Part shown: piece after piece, positions 31,791 to 41,388 of the stretch | Layout: the number at the start of each line of letters is the position of its first letter | Position numbering within the stretch: the stretch's first letter is position 1 | NCBI RefSeq assembly: GCF_014836775.1 | Contig: NZ_JACSQD010000004.1 | Coordinates: 1 to 64,000, forward strand | Direction: 5' to 3' | DNA length: 64,000 nt | Origin: Arthrobacter gallicola | GTDB taxonomy: Bacteria > Actinomycetota > Actinomycetes > Actinomycetales > Micrococcaceae | Notes under the pieces: model-generated | What the model was told of the DNA's origin: nothing | The model's database searches: none | Seen by the model: only the letters and a program-made list of their open reading frames with translations | Position numbers and translations under genes: made by a program

Positions 31791-31837
31791 GACGGCGGCG
31801 CTCCCCGGATGGTTTGAATCACCGGGGCGCCGCCGTC
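31791..31837 (+). terminator. Hairpin after yajQ
   Basis: A 16-bp stem with a 2-base bulge (31791-31808 with 31822-31837) lies 17 bases past the yajQ stop. The following GTCGTCTG is only weakly T-rich, so termination efficiency is uncertain. Confidence 0.6.
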
Positions 31838-31884
31838 GTCGTCTGAGCCGCCGTCGCGATTAAGGGACCGCGAGAGCGGGCCGG

Positions 31885-32568
31885 TTACGGGGCCAGCTCG
31901 ACGTCGTCCGCCGCTGGTCCGTCAGTGCCAGCGTCCTCCAGGGCCGGCCCGCCGACAGCCTGTCCCATCCAGGTCAGCAGCTCCCACGAATGCCCGTGCG
32001 CCTCGGGCCGGGGCCGGGATTCCAGCACCACGATGCCCGTGTTGCTCAGCGCATTATGGATGATGAAGTCCGGCGCTACGTTGTGTGCCCGGGACGTTGC
32101 CCAGGCCCGGATGATCGCGCCGTGGCTGAAGACCACCGGCACCTGATGGCCGGCGCGCTGCAGTTCGGACACCACCTCGTCGAACCGGCCCAGGGTTTCC
32201 GCACCGTCCGGACCGCCGGGCATGGACACCGAGAGGTCCCCGTGCACCCACGCATAAACCGTCTGCAGATAGGCGCGGATGGATTCGGGGTCCCCGCGCA
32301 TCTCCAGGTCACCGGCGGATATTTCCCGCAGCCCGTCCCGCACTTCGACCGGCTGGGCGAGTGCGTCCGCGAGCGGCTCGGCGGTGAGCTGGGTGCGGAT
32401 GAGGTTGGAGGCAAAAACCGCGCTCACCTGCTCGTGTCCCAGCGCCTGCGGCAGCGCCGCCGCCTGGGCGAATCCAAGTTCGGTGAGGCCGGGACCCGGC
32501 GCGGCCGTGTCCAGGAGCCGTTCAATGTTCGACGGCGTCTGGCCGTGCCGCACGAGGATCAAGCGCAC
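31885..32568 (-). CDS. Histidine phosphatase superfamily protein
   Basis: The 227-residue protein belongs to the phosphoglycerate mutase-like histidine phosphatases. The phosphorylated histidine is in LILVRHGQTPSN at the N-terminus, with the second catalytic histidine in VVFSHGAIIRAW. Substrate is unknown; cofactor-independent phosphatases of this form act on sugar phosphates, nucleotides or phosphoserine. The start is a GTG after GGGAGGTAACC. It stands 54 bases from the htpX gene in the same direction and may be read from the same transcript. Confidence 0.9.
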   Translation of the reverse strand: MRLILVRHGQTPSNIERLLDTAAPGPGLTELGFAQAAALPQALGHEQVSAVFASNLIRTQLTAEPLADALAQPVEVRDGLREISAGDLEMRGDPESIRAYLQTVYAWVHGDLSVSMPGGPDGAETLGRFDEVVSELQRAGHQVPVVFSHGAIIRAWATSRAHNVAPDFIIHNALSNTGIVVLESRPRPEAHGHSWELLTWMGQAVGGPALEDAGTDGPAADDVELAP

Positions 32569-32622
32569 CGGTTACCTCCCTGGTTTGCAGTTGGATGCTT
32601 GTTTAGCGCTGGATACTGCCGG

Positions 32623-33495
32623 TTAGGAGCCGAGCGGCCGGCCAGCCATGTTCTCGAGCCGGCGGATCCGGTCCGCCATTGGCGGGTGGGTGGCCAGCAG
32701 GCCCTTGACGCCGTTGCGGAACGGGTTGGCGATCATCAGGTGGGAGGCGTTCACCAGCTTTTGGTCGCTGTTGGGCAGCGGTGCCTGCTGTGTTCCGGAT
32801 TCCAGCTTGCGCAGCGCGGAGGCGAGCGCCAGCGGATCGTCGGTGAGCTTGGCGCCGTCTTCGTCGGCATCGTACTCCCGCGTCCGGCCGATGGCCATCT
32901 GGACCAGGCTGGCAGCCAGGGGCGCGAGGATCGCCATGGCGATCATGGCCAGCGGGTTCGCGTTGCGGCGGTCACCGCCGCCGAAGAAGAGCAGGAACTG
33001 GCCCAGGGAGGTGATGACGCCGGCAATGGCAGCGGCAACCGAGGAGGTCAGGATGTCCCGGTTGTAAACATGCATCAGCTCGTGGCCCAGCACGCCGCGC
33101 AGTTCCCGCTCGTTGAGCAGCTGAAGGATGCCCTGGGTGCAGCAGACCGCCGCGTTCTTCGGATTCCGGCCGGTGGCGAAGGCGTTGGGTGCCATCGTGG
33201 GCGAAATATAGAGCCGCGGCATGGGCTGGTTGGCCTTCGCGGAAAGCTCCCGGACAATCCGGTACATTTCCGGCGCCTGGGCTTCGGTCACGGGAACGGC
33301 GTGCATCGCGCGGATGGCCAGTTTGTCGCTGTTCCAGTAGCTGTAGGCAGTGGTGGCGAGGCCGATCGCGAGAAAAATCCAGATGAACGATGAGTTGCCC
33401 GTACCGCTGGAGAGCAGGCCGCCGATAATCAGCAGCACGGCGAAGAGCACCCCAAAGAGGGCCGCGGTCTTCAAACCGTTGAAATGTTGGTGCAC
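32623..33495 (-). CDS. htpX: M48 metalloprotease HtpX
   Basis: The 290-residue membrane protease degrades misfolded membrane proteins under stress. The zinc motif HELMH is at residues 138-142, with the third ligand in EYDADEDGA; two N-terminal hydrophobic segments and one or two after the active site anchor it. I place the start at GTG 33495 (product begins with HQHFNGLKT, as in related HtpX proteins), with AGGAAGG upstream. A start 14 codons earlier gives residues not typical of the family. Confidence 0.94.
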   Translation of the reverse strand: MHQHFNGLKTAALFGVLFAVLLIIGGLLSSGTGNSSFIWIFLAIGLATTAYSYWNSDKLAIRAMHAVPVTEAQAPEMYRIVRELSAKANQPMPRLYISPTMAPNAFATGRNPKNAAVCCTQGILQLLNERELRGVLGHELMHVYNRDILTSSVAAAIAGVITSLGQFLLFFGGGDRRNANPLAMIAMAILAPLAASLVQMAIGRTREYDADEDGAKLTDDPLALASALRKLESGTQQAPLPNSDQKLVNASHLMIANPFRNGVKGLLATHPPMADRIRRLENMAGRPLGS

Positions 33496-33642
33496 GTTTA
33501 TCCGATCCTTCCTGAACGGAAGGCCCGGCTGCCCCACAGGCCAGCCGGTCCAAAACCTTCCGCGTTACGTTTCAGTCGTTTCTGTACGGCTTTAACGCTC
33601 AAGCGTCCCACACTGTTCCGCGTCACTGCGCGGATTCCGTGC

Positions 33643-34911
33643 CTAGGGGGCCGGGTGCCGGGCATCGTACCGGGCGAACCCCGGCTGCACTCTGGCCAGG
33701 ACAGCGACGGCGGCGACGCAGGCCAGTCCCCCGGCAATCGCTGCCCAGCCCTCACCCAGGAAGGAAGCATCCAGGCCGGACACCAGGTCGCCCAGCCGCG
33801 GGCCGCCGGCGACGACCACCACGAAGACACCTTGCAGCCGCCCGCGCATGGCGTCAGGCGTTGCGGACTGCAGGATGGTGGAGCGGAAAACTCCGCTGAT
33901 GGAGTCGGCGACTCCGGCCGCCCCCATGGCGAGCGCTGCCGGGAGCAGCCAGGGCGAGACGCCGCCGTCGTTCTCCCCGGCCAGCACCACCACGGCACCG
34001 AACGCCGCCACGGAGAGGCCCCAGGCAACCACCGACCACATCACCGCCAGTCCCTGCCGGCGGACCAGCCCCAGCGGCCCGGAGAAGAGGCCGGCAAGGA
34101 AAGACCCGGCAGCTACGGACGCGAGGAGAATCCCGACGGTTTCCGCTCCGCCGCCGAGCATCAGCGCCCCAATGGCCGGCAGCAGCGCCCGCGGCTGGGC
34201 CAGCACCATCGCCGCCAGGTCCACGATGAACGTCATGCGGATGTTGGGCCGGGTGCCCAGAAACGCGAACCCCTCCAGGACCGATTTCAGGCCGGCCTTC
34301 TGCACCTGGCCCTCCGGGGGCATCGGGTCGAGCCGGTAGAGCGCCCACATGGCAGCGGTGAAGGTCACGACGTCGATCGTGTAGGTCCAGCCGTAGCCCA
34401 CCTGCCCCACCAGCACACCGGCAAGGAGCGGGCCGGCGGCCATCGCCAACCCAAACGTGATCATGTTCAGCGCGTTGGCTGCCGGCAGCAGTTCCGGGCG
34501 GACCAGGCGCGGAATAATGGCGCTGCGGGCGGGATGGTTCAGGCCGGCGGCACCGGAGTTGACCGCGATCAGCGCGAACAGCAGCCAGACGTTACCCACA
34601 CCCAGCCAGGCCTGCGCAGCAATCCCGATGGTGGTGGCCCACAGGATTACCGCGGAAAAAAGCGCAACCTTGCGCCTGTCGTAGGCATCCACGACTGACC
34701 CGCCATACAGGCCGGCCAGAACCAGCGGCAGCAGCCCCACCACACCGAGCATCCCCACATAGAGACTGGACTGGGTCAGGTCATAAACTTCCAGGCTCAC
34801 GGCCACCAGGGTCAGCTGCGTACCCACCGCTGAGAGGGCTGTCCCGGTCCAGAGCCGGCGGAATTCGGGGCTCTCACGCAGTGGAGTCAGGTCAGCAAGC
34901 AGTCTTGGCAC
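33643..34911 (-). CDS. MFS transporter, EntS/MFS_3 type
   Basis: The 422-residue protein has about twelve membrane segments and resembles the enterobactin exporter EntS and related MFS_3 proteins. The conserved start FRRLWTGTALSAVGTQLTLVAVSLEVYDLT pattern and the loop YGGSVVDAYDRRKVALFSA are clear. Export of a siderophore or drug is possible, but no siderophore genes are near. The start is a GTG without a ribosome site; TAGACT lies seven bases before it on the minus strand, so the message may be leaderless. Confidence 0.88.
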   Translation of the reverse strand: MPRLLADLTPLRESPEFRRLWTGTALSAVGTQLTLVAVSLEVYDLTQSSLYVGMLGVVGLLPLVLAGLYGGSVVDAYDRRKVALFSAVILWATTIGIAAQAWLGVGNVWLLFALIAVNSGAAGLNHPARSAIIPRLVRPELLPAANALNMITFGLAMAAGPLLAGVLVGQVGYGWTYTIDVVTFTAAMWALYRLDPMPPEGQVQKAGLKSVLEGFAFLGTRPNIRMTFIVDLAAMVLAQPRALLPAIGALMLGGGAETVGILLASVAAGSFLAGLFSGPLGLVRRQGLAVMWSVVAWGLSVAAFGAVVVLAGENDGGVSPWLLPAALAMGAAGVADSISGVFRSTILQSATPDAMRGRLQGVFVVVVAGGPRLGDLVSGLDASFLGEGWAAIAGGLACVAAVAVLARVQPGFARYDARHPAP

Positions 34912-34992
34912 CAGAGCAGTCTAGGTGAGCTGAAGCCTCATCCCCGCCGGGTTACGTCCGGTGGAGTCACCGGTATCCGGCGCGGCGCGTCT

Positions 34993-35190
34993 TTAGAGCC
35001 CGGAGCCGTCCCCGGCGGTGCCGCTGCTCTCCTTCGCCATGGCTGGCCGCAGGCGCCGCAGCTCCGCGATACGCAACCGCAGGAAGATAATCGACAGCAC
35101 CAGCGCCCACACCAGCAGAACGAACAGGGCCACAATTCCCAAGATGTAGAGAAGAAAGAAAAAAGCGCCGATTCCCTGCATTGCCATCAT
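34993..35190 (-). CDS. Small membrane protein, 65 aa
   Basis: This short protein has one or two hydrophobic helices (GIGAFFFLLYILGIVALFVLL and VWALVLSIIFL) followed by a basic, helical tail (RIAELRRLRPAM). I do not know the family. GGGGGA six bases before the first of two adjacent ATG codons supports expression. It lies alone between the MFS gene and a divergent metallo-hydrolase. Confidence 0.7.
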   Translation of the reverse strand: MMAMQGIGAFFFLLYILGIVALFVLLVWALVLSIIFLRLRIAELRRLRPAMAKESSGTAGDGSGL

Positions 35191-35308
35191 GTGTGTCCCC
35201 CGGTTGACGTGAATTCGTTTCCCGATGCTATCCCGGACCGCCCGGACGAAATACCAAGCATGCTTACGGTAGCCTTGGGGTCTGATCGATTACCGAAGGA
35301 GGCACTTT

Positions 35309-36052
35309 ATGCTGACCCGCAATGTCGCCGATGGCATCCACCTGATTGAGCACGCCTTCACGAATGTTTATCTGGTTGAAGATGAGCGCAGCCTCATGAT
35401 CGTGGACAGCGGCCTGCCCGCCGCCCAGCACGACATTTCCAGTGCTGTGCGGTCGCTGGGCTACGGGCCGGGATCAGTCAGCGCCATTGTGCTCACCCAC
35501 GGACATTTTGACCACACCGGCACCGCCGCGAAGCTGCGTGCCGAATTCCGGGCCCCGATCCTGGCCCATCCCGCGGACCACTACATTGCCGCCCACCCCT
35601 ATCGGTACGCCCACGAGCGCAGCCGCTGGACGTACCCGCTGCGCTTCCCTGCCTCGCTGCGCTCACTTGGAGCCATGACGCTGGCAGGAGCCCTGCTGGT
35701 CCGGGGTGTTGCCGATGTTCAGGATCTTGGTCCGGAAAGCGGAACCGCTCTCCCCGGCACCCCGAACCTCCTGCACACTCCGGGGCATACTGCCGGGCAC
35801 ATCGCCCTGCACTTCCCCGAGCGCGATGCCTTGATCTGCGGTGATTCCATCGTGACCTTCAACCCGTACACCGGGCACCGCGGACCGCAGATTGTTTCCG
35901 GTGCTGCGACGGCGGACAGCGGCGTCGCGCTTGCGTCACTGCAGGCCCTCGCAGATGCCGGCGCCAAGACCCTCCTGACCGGCCACGGCGACCCGTGGAC
36001 CGGGGGAGCCGAGGCCGCCGTCGAGCAGGCACTGGCCCGCGGGGCGTCGTAG
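35309..36052 (+). CDS. MBL-fold metallo-hydrolase
   Basis: The 247-residue protein has the metallo-beta-lactamase fold with the two-metal motif LTHGHFDHTG, a further histidine in HTPGHTAGHIAL, the bridging aspartate in LICGDSIV and the last histidine in LLTGHGDPW. Related enzymes hydrolyse thioesters, lactones or other small esters; the substrate is unknown. It has a very good ribosome site (AAGGAGG) and no operon partner on its strand. Confidence 0.92.
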   Translation: MLTRNVADGIHLIEHAFTNVYLVEDERSLMIVDSGLPAAQHDISSAVRSLGYGPGSVSAIVLTHGHFDHTGTAAKLRAEFRAPILAHPADHYIAAHPYRYAHERSRWTYPLRFPASLRSLGAMTLAGALLVRGVADVQDLGPESGTALPGTPNLLHTPGHTAGHIALHFPERDALICGDSIVTFNPYTGHRGPQIVSGAATADSGVALASLQALADAGAKTLLTGHGDPWTGGAEAAVEQALARGAS

Positions 36053-36114
36053 CGGCCCGGCGTCCGCAGCAATCCAGGCCCGCAGCAGCCCGAAGCCGAT
36101 TCGGTCCCGCAGCC

Positions 36115-36846
36115 CTAAGCGGTTCCCCGCTCCAGCTCCTCGGCGACAATCCGGTGCAGCACAGGATCCCCCACCGGACGGAAATGGCCCATGGCCTCCA
36201 GGACGATGTTCCGCGCCCCCTCCAGCTGACTGCCGCCCGGTATGTGCGGATCAAAGGACGCATAGACCGAGGTGATGCGTGAGTTGGTCTCAAGGTTCGC
36301 CTGCAGCCTTCGCAGATGAAAGTCCCGCGGAGAGAAGGCCCGGATGGAGCGGAGCGGAAAGAGCCGGGCATACGGCGAACCGGCAAAGGGGGTGTTGATG
36401 GCCACCAGGTGGCTGATCCGGTGCCCCTCGGGTCCCAGCAGCAGCTTCTTTCCGATGAGCCCGCCCTTGCTGTGCGCCGCGATGGCAGCGCGTTCGATAC
36501 CCTGGTGCCGCAGATACGCCTCTACCCGCCGGGCCATCTCCTCCACAGTCCCCCGGTTGTAGCCCAGGGACCGGACCGCGTGCACGGGATGCCCGCGGCC
36601 GGCCAGATACTGTGCCAGCGGGCGCAGGAACTGCCAGTTCTCATAGACCCCGGGGATCAGCAGAACCGGTTCCCGCGGATCCACCCCGGCAGCGGGCTGC
36701 AGGAAGACGGCTGGATCCGACTGGAAGATGAAGCCCTGGATCTGCCAGCGGACCACGTACGCGTAGTCAGCGGCCCAGGCCGCCGCCAGCAGCAGCCGGC
36801 GGCGGACCCCCGCACCCAGGCGCGCCTCCTCAGCCTGCGGACTCAA
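36115..36846 (-). CDS. Alpha/beta hydrolase, lipase-like
   Basis: The protein of about 243 residues has the alpha/beta hydrolase motifs VLLIPGVYENWQFLRPLAQYL and AAIAAHSKGGLIGKK, where the nucleophile serine sits in an unusual H-S-K-G-G elbow as in EstA/lipase class 2-like proteins. A hydrophobic stretch near the N-terminus may hold it at the membrane. I take the TTG at 36846, which overlaps the stop of the upstream hydrolase (TTGA) and has GAGAGGCGGAGG before it; longer versions overlap that gene without support. The pair is translationally coupled. Confidence 0.8.
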   Translation of the reverse strand: MSPQAEEARLGAGVRRRLLLAAAWAADYAYVVRWQIQGFIFQSDPAVFLQPAAGVDPREPVLLIPGVYENWQFLRPLAQYLAGRGHPVHAVRSLGYNRGTVEEMARRVEAYLRHQGIERAAIAAHSKGGLIGKKLLLGPEGHRISHLVAINTPFAGSPYARLFPLRSIRAFSPRDFHLRRLQANLETNSRITSVYASFDPHIPGGSQLEGARNIVLEAMGHFRPVGDPVLHRIVAEELERGTA

Positions 36847-37613
36847 TCCTCCGCCTCTCCCATCCTGCGCACCCACGCGGCGGCATCCGCCGGACGGTTC
36901 CACATCAGCACGTGCGGGGAGTCCGGAATTTCGCCCAGCAGTGTTCCGGGGCGGGCCTTTTCCAGCCGGGCCAGCCAGGATGGCGGAACGATGGGATCTT
37001 TCGCCCCGCGCACCACACCAACGGGAGCCTGCACCATGGCAAGGCGTTCCTCCAGCCGGTGCTCCATCATCCGGCGCAGCGTGGCCAGGTACCAGCGCGG
37101 CCCGGCGCGGAGATAGTCAGTGAAGACAATCCGGTTGACGTCCAGGGTTTCATGCAGCGTGTCCTGCGCCAGCCGAAGGGCCTGGAGCGCAGCATTGCGC
37201 TGGGCCCGGTTGACCGTGGGTGCCAGGAGCAGCACTGACGACACCAGGTCCGGCGCCAGGAGGGCAGCCTCCACTGTGACCTGGCAGCCCATGGAGTGCC
37301 CCACCAGCTGGGCCCGGGCAATCCCTGCCCTCCGCAGGGCCTGGATCACGACGTCGGCGTAGCCCGCCATGGTCAGCGCCTCCGGCGGGCGCGGCAGCCC
37401 GCCATGCCCGGGCAGCTCTACGCAGTGCACCCGGTGGTCCGTGGACAACGTGTGGGCCAGCCGCTCGAAATACCGGGCCGACGCGCCGATCCCGTGGATC
37501 AGGACAATGTCCGGGCCGCTGGCCCCTGAGGTGCGCAGGCCGACGCCGTACTCCACCACCCGCAGGTGCTGCACCCGCGTCTGGCCCCGCGTGTCTGACC
37601 CCGTTCCGGGCAT
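36843..37613 (-). CDS. Alpha/beta hydrolase
   Basis: The 256-residue protein is a typical alpha/beta hydrolase: the oxyanion region IVLIHGIGASARYFERLA, the nucleophile elbow VGHSMGCQV, an acidic residue in VVRGAKDPIVP and the histidine in DSPHVLMWNRP. AAAGGAG lies eight bases upstream of the ATG. It is paired by overlap with a second hydrolase, and both may act on lipids or esters. No specific substrate can be assigned. Confidence 0.9.
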   Translation of the reverse strand: MPGTGSDTRGQTRVQHLRVVEYGVGLRTSGASGPDIVLIHGIGASARYFERLAHTLSTDHRVHCVELPGHGGLPRPPEALTMAGYADVVIQALRRAGIARAQLVGHSMGCQVTVEAALLAPDLVSSVLLLAPTVNRAQRNAALQALRLAQDTLHETLDVNRIVFTDYLRAGPRWYLATLRRMMEHRLEERLAMVQAPVGVVRGAKDPIVPPSWLARLEKARPGTLLGEIPDSPHVLMWNRPADAAAWVRRMGEAED

Positions 37614-37683
37614 CCTGACTGTCTCCTTTACGCGTCTGCCGACACTGCCGTCCCCACCACCCTAACGCCAGCTTAGGCTGACC

Positions 37684-37706
37684 TTATTATGAATTAGTCA
37701 GAATAA
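37684..37706. promoter_or_regulatory. AT-rich Fur/PerR-like box before fur
   Basis: TTATT..AATAA forms an inverted repeat in a 23-bp AT-rich segment, rare in this G+C-rich region, 18 bases before the fur start. TATGCT at 37712-37717 can be the -10, so a protein bound here would cover the promoter. Confidence 0.55.
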
Positions 37707-37723
37707 GAGCGTATGCTCGAGTC

Positions 37724-38197
37724 ATGACTTCCACAGCAGCCTCAGCGGCGGCCACTGACAAGTGGTCGGCCGAGTTGCGTGCACACGGACGCCGGGTCAC
37801 CAAGCAGCGCCTGGCAGTGTTGGAGGCCGTCGACTCCGCTCCGCACGCCGGAGCGGACGACGTCGCGGCCGCGGTCCGGGCCACCCTTCCGGACATCAGC
37901 CTGCAGTCCGTTTACGTAGTGCTGGCCGACCTGACCGACACCGGACTCCTCCGCAGGATCGAGCCGCCGCATTCCCCGGCGCGCTACGAAACCCGAGTGG
38001 ATGACAACCACCATCACGCGATCTGCACCGGCTGCGGGCGGATCGAGGACGTGGACTGCGCTGTCGGGCACGCACCGTGCCTGACCCCCAGCGACACCCA
38101 CGGCATGACCATCCAAATTGCCGACGTCCTGTACCAGGGCCTCTGCGCGGACTGCGCAGCCAACGCCGGCGCGGAGAACGCAGCAAAAACGTCCTGA
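37724..38197 (+). CDS. Fur-family regulator (FurA/PerR-like)
   Basis: The 157-residue protein has a winged helix ([16 protein letters not shown] to [21 protein letters not shown]) and the metal sites of Fur proteins: [17 protein letters not shown] and the C-terminal CADC, giving a structural four-cysteine zinc site. Linked to a catalase 41 bases downstream, it matches the FurA/PerR role of peroxide-responsive repressor. No ribosome site precedes the ATG, and a -10-like TATGCT lies six bases upstream, so the mRNA is probably leaderless. Iron as opposed to peroxide sensing cannot be decided from sequence alone, but the context favours peroxide. Confidence 0.92.
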   Translation: MTSTAASAAATDKWSAELRAHGRRVTKQRLAVLEAVDSAPHAGADDVAAAVRATLPDISLQSVYVVLADLTDTGLLRRIEPPHSPARYETRVDDNHHHAICTGCGRIEDVDCAVGHAPCLTPSDTHGMTIQIADVLYQGLCADCAANAGAENAAKTS

Positions 38198-38238
38198 CCC
38201 ACATCTACTTACCAGTTCATCCACAAGAAAGAGAGAGA

Positions 38239-39729
38239 ATGTCGAACTTCACCACTACCCAGACCGGCACTCCGGTTGCCAGTGACGCACACTCGCTGAG
38301 CAATGGTGCCGACGGCGCGATCGCACTCCACGACCGCTACCTGGTCGAGAAGCTGGCCCAGTTCAACCGGGAGCGCATCCCGGAGCGCATCGTGCACGCC
38401 AAGGGCGGCGGCGCGTTCGGCGAATTCACCGTCACCGAAGACGTTTCCAAGTACACCCGTGCGGCTGTCTTCCAGCCCGGCACCACCACCGAGACCGTGC
38501 AGCGGTTCTCCTCGGTTGCCGGCGAGATGGGCTCCCCGGACACCTGGCGCGACGTGCGCGGCTTCGCTCTGCGTTTCTACACCTCCGAGGGCAACTACGA
38601 CATCGTCGGAAACAACACCCCGGTGTTCTTCATCCGCGACGGCATCAAGTTCCCCGACTTCATCCACTCGCAGAAGCGCCTCCCGGGTTCCGGCCTGCGT
38701 GACGCCGACATGCAGTGGGATTTCTGGACCAACTCCCCCGAGTCCGCACACCAGGTGACCTACCTGATGGGCGACCGCGGCATCCCGCGCTCCTGGCGTG
38801 AAATGCCCGGCTTCGGTTCGCACACCTACCAGTGGATCAACGCCGCCGGTGAGCGCTTCTGGGTGAAGTACCACTTCGTCTCCAACCAGGGCAACCACGA
38901 AATCACGGGTGCCGAGGCTGAGAAGATCGCCGGCGCGGACGCTGATTACTACCGCCGCGACCTGTACGAGAACATTGCCAACGGCAACTTCCCGTCCTGG
39001 GACCTGCACGTCCAGGTTATGCCGTACGAAGACGCGAAGACCTACCGGTTTAACCCGTTCGACCTGACCAAGGTCTGGCCGCACGCGGACTACCCGCTGA
39101 TCAAGGTGGGCACCCACACGCTGAACCGCAACCCGGAGAACTTCTTCGCGCAGATCGAGCAGGTTGCCCTGTCTCCCGCGAACCTGGTCCCCGGCATCGA
39201 CGCCAGCCCGGACAAGATGCTGATGGCCCGCATCTTCTCCTACCCGGATGCCCAGCGTTACCGCATGGGTGCCAACTACAACCAGCTGCCGGTGAACGCA
39301 CCCAAGGCTCCGGTGCACAACTACTCTCAGGACGGCGCCCAGCGCCACTTCTTCAACTCCCCCGAGACTCCGGTTTACGCACCCAACACCCTGGGCGGCC
39401 CCGTGGCTGATCCGGCTCTTGCCGGTGAGGGCGGCTGGGAAAGCGACGGCGCGCTGGTGCGTTCCGCCGCTACCCTGCACCCCGAGGACAGCGACTTCGG
39501 TCAGGCCGGAACGCTGTACCGCGAGGTCTACGACGACGCCGCCAAGGAGCGTTTCCTGGAGACCATCACCGGTGCCGTCTCCGGTGTGCAGCGCCCGCAT
39601 ATCCGCGAAGCTGCCATCCAGTACTGGACCAACGTGGACGCCGATCTCGGTGCGAAGCTGCGTGCCAGCCTCGCAGCCGGCGAGACGACGGCCAACGAGC
39701 AGGCCGAGTACGTAGGCGTCGCGGAGTAA
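38239..39729 (+). CDS. katA: Haem catalase, monofunctional
   Basis: The 496-residue clade 3-type catalase splits H2O2. The distal histidine is in [14 protein letters not shown], the distal asparagine in [10 protein letters not shown] and the proximal haem tyrosine in [14 protein letters not shown]. The ribosome site is GAAAGAGAGAG just before the ATG. It lies directly downstream of the Fur-type regulator and probably shares its peroxide control. H2O2 from uricase is one internal source it could remove. The gene is strongly biased to C and G in third positions, consistent with high expression. Confidence 0.96.
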   Translation: MSNFTTTQTGTPVASDAHSLSNGADGAIALHDRYLVEKLAQFNRERIPERIVHAKGGGAFGEFTVTEDVSKYTRAAVFQPGTTTETVQRFSSVAGEMGSPDTWRDVRGFALRFYTSEGNYDIVGNNTPVFFIRDGIKFPDFIHSQKRLPGSGLRDADMQWDFWTNSPESAHQVTYLMGDRGIPRSWREMPGFGSHTYQWINAAGERFWVKYHFVSNQGNHEITGAEAEKIAGADADYYRRDLYENIANGNFPSWDLHVQVMPYEDAKTYRFNPFDLTKVWPHADYPLIKVGTHTLNRNPENFFAQIEQVALSPANLVPGIDASPDKMLMARIFSYPDAQRYRMGANYNQLPVNAPKAPVHNYSQDGAQRHFFNSPETPVYAPNTLGGPVADPALAGEGGWESDGALVRSAATLHPEDSDFGQAGTLYREVYDDAAKERFLETITGAVSGVQRPHIREAAIQYWTNVDADLGAKLRASLAAGETTANEQAEYVGVAE

Positions 39730-39747
39730 TCTGCGCGCCTGACGCGG

Positions 39748-39779
39748 AAGCGGCCGGTTCCTTCGGGGGCCGGCCGCTT
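39748..39779. terminator. Terminator between katA and the crt operon
   Basis: AAGCGGCCGG (39748-39757) pairs with CCGGCCGCTT (39770-39779), followed on the plus strand by TGTCGTTGTTT. It lies between two convergent genes and can serve both. Confidence 0.8.
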
Positions 39780-39788
39780 TGTCGTTGT

Positions 39789-40679
39789 TTACCGGGAGGG
39801 CCAGTACCAGATCAGCAGCATGGTCACGAGGAACCCGGTGAGGAAATTCAGCTTCAGGAAGCGCCGCCAGCCGGCATTGGCTTCTTCCGACCGTTCATCG
39901 GTGATGGAGAGGAACGGCAGCAGGTTCAGCAGATACGGCACCGCCAGCAGTGAACCCAGCAATGCCGGCCACGGTGCCAGGAGCATCAGCAGCCCGGCAG
40001 CCAAATAGGCCGCAGCAGCGAACCAGACGACGGTCCTCGCCCCCAGGACGGTCGCGATCGATGAGATCCCGCCCTCCCGGTCCGGCAGCACATCCTGCAC
40101 GGCCCCGAAGGCCTGGCTGGCCATCCCCCACAGGAAGAAGGCACCCAAAACCGCCCACAGCCCGGGGGTGAACTCCGCTCCCGCAAGCACCAGCGCGTAA
40201 AGCGCCGGGGAGACGAAGTGCGTACTGGAGGTCATCGAATCCAGGAACGGCCGTTCCTTGAACCGCAGCCCGGGCGCGCTGTAGGCGACGACGGCGAACA
40301 CGCTCACCGCCAGAACCAGCCAGGACAGCGGGGAGCCCAGCAGGACCAGCGCCGCGAGGAACGGCACATTGGACACAACTGCGGCCAGCAGCGTGATCCG
40401 GTGGAAGCGCCGGTCAAGCAGCGCTCCCTCAACCCCGCCCTTGCGGGGATTGCGCAGGTCCGATTCGTAGTCGAACACATCGTTGATGCCGTACATCGCC
40501 AGGTTGTAGGGAATCAGGAAATACAGGGTCCCGATGATCCACGCCAGATCGATCTGTCCGGCCGTCAGCAGGTACGCGGCAGCAAACGGATAGGCCGTGT
40601 TGACCCAGGACAGCGGCCGGGAGGAAAGCAGCAGCATCCGCAGCGTGGATCCGGGCGCCCTGGTGGCTGGTGCACTCAT
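39789..40679 (-). CDS. crtEb: Lycopene elongase, UbiA-type prenyltransferase
   Basis: The 296-residue membrane enzyme adds C5 units to lycopene to give the C50 skeleton. The first aspartate-rich motif is NDVFDYESDLRNPRKGG and the second is near QDVLPDREGG; eight or so hydrophobic helices surround them. It is the last gene of the operon and overlaps crtYf by ATGA. Its presence separates this pathway from C40 carotenoid clusters. The nearest known case is C. glutamicum crtEb, which makes flavuxanthin on the way to decaprenoxanthin. Confidence 0.93.
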   Translation of the reverse strand: MSAPATRAPGSTLRMLLLSSRPLSWVNTAYPFAAAYLLTAGQIDLAWIIGTLYFLIPYNLAMYGINDVFDYESDLRNPRKGGVEGALLDRRFHRITLLAAVVSNVPFLAALVLLGSPLSWLVLAVSVFAVVAYSAPGLRFKERPFLDSMTSSTHFVSPALYALVLAGAEFTPGLWAVLGAFFLWGMASQAFGAVQDVLPDREGGISSIATVLGARTVVWFAAAAYLAAGLLMLLAPWPALLGSLLAVPYLLNLLPFLSITDERSEEANAGWRRFLKLNFLTGFLVTMLLIWYWPSR

Positions 40680-41011
40680 GATTTTTCCTCCCGAAGGGGT
40701 TTACGGGACCCCAGCAGTTCCCACAGGGCCGGCAGCAGCAGCACCGCGGCCAGCGGATAAGCGAAGTCCTCCAGCGGAGCGAGCCCCAGGAAGGCTCCGG
40801 AGATCCGGTCCGGGTTGTAGCCAAAGAGTCCGGCGGCGATCATCAGGTTGTCAAAGACGGCCGTCAGCAGCAGCAGGATGCCGGCACTTCCGGCCACCGC
40901 GGCGAGGAAAGCCCGGTTGCTGCGGTTCCTCCTGCGCCGGCGGATCAGGGCAGCGGTCAGCACCAGCGCGGCCGGGACCAGGAAGCACAGGTTCAAAAGC
41001 CAGTACGTCAT
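40676..41011 (-). CDS. crtYf: C50 carotenoid cyclase subunit (CrtYf/Yh type)
   Basis: The 111-residue membrane protein is one half of a heterodimeric lycopene-type cyclase that closes the epsilon or gamma rings of C50 carotenoids. The family segment NLMIAAGLFGYNPDRISGAF and the following LGLAPLEDFAYPL are present, with three or four helices. It overlaps crtYe and crtEb by ATGA on each side. Whether the product is decaprenoxanthin (epsilon) or sarcinaxanthin (gamma) is not evident from the sequence. Confidence 0.9.
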   Translation of the reverse strand: MTYWLLNLCFLVPAALVLTAALIRRRRRNRSNRAFLAAVAGSAGILLLLTAVFDNLMIAAGLFGYNPDRISGAFLGLAPLEDFAYPLAAVLLLPALWELLGSRKPLREEKS

Positions 41012-41388
41012 CGCTGCACCTCACTGGAGCTGCGCAGCCTGCTGCCGCGGCGCCTGCTGCTGCGGGAACGGCCGGCCAGCTGTCCGGGCAGGACCCGCAG
41101 AAGGCCATACAGCACCATGGTCAGGTAGCAGAGGAAGGCCAGGAAGAAGGCTTCCTCGACAGGCAGGTGCGGCGCCAGTTCCACGCCAAGCATGAACCGG
41201 GTTTCGCCCCGGTAGAAGATATCCAGGCCGATCCCGAACAGGTCCCACACCAGGAAAAACGCCAGGCCGGCACCAAGCACCGCGGCAGCCCGCCAGGGGG
41301 CGGCGAAAAAGAACAGCCGGAACCGGTGATCCAGCAGCACCATGCAGCCAATCGAGGCCAGCAGGCACAGCAGGTACAGCGCGCCCAC
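41008..41388 (-). CDS. crtYe: C50 carotenoid cyclase subunit (CrtYe/Yg type)
   Basis: This 126-residue membrane protein is the partner subunit of the cyclase. It shows DHRFRLFFFAAPWRAAAV, then FLVWDLFGIGLDIFYRGETRF and LPVEEAFFLAFLCYLT, the aspartate/glutamate-containing motifs of lycopene cyclase domain proteins. The C-terminus is a highly basic, Arg/Ser-rich tail. The GTG start shares its last G with the crtI stop (TAGTG), so translation is coupled. Confidence 0.9.
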   Translation of the reverse strand: MGALYLLCLLASIGCMVLLDHRFRLFFFAAPWRAAAVLGAGLAFFLVWDLFGIGLDIFYRGETRFMLGVELAPHLPVEEAFFLAFLCYLTMVLYGLLRVLPGQLAGRSRSSRRRGSRLRSSSEVQR

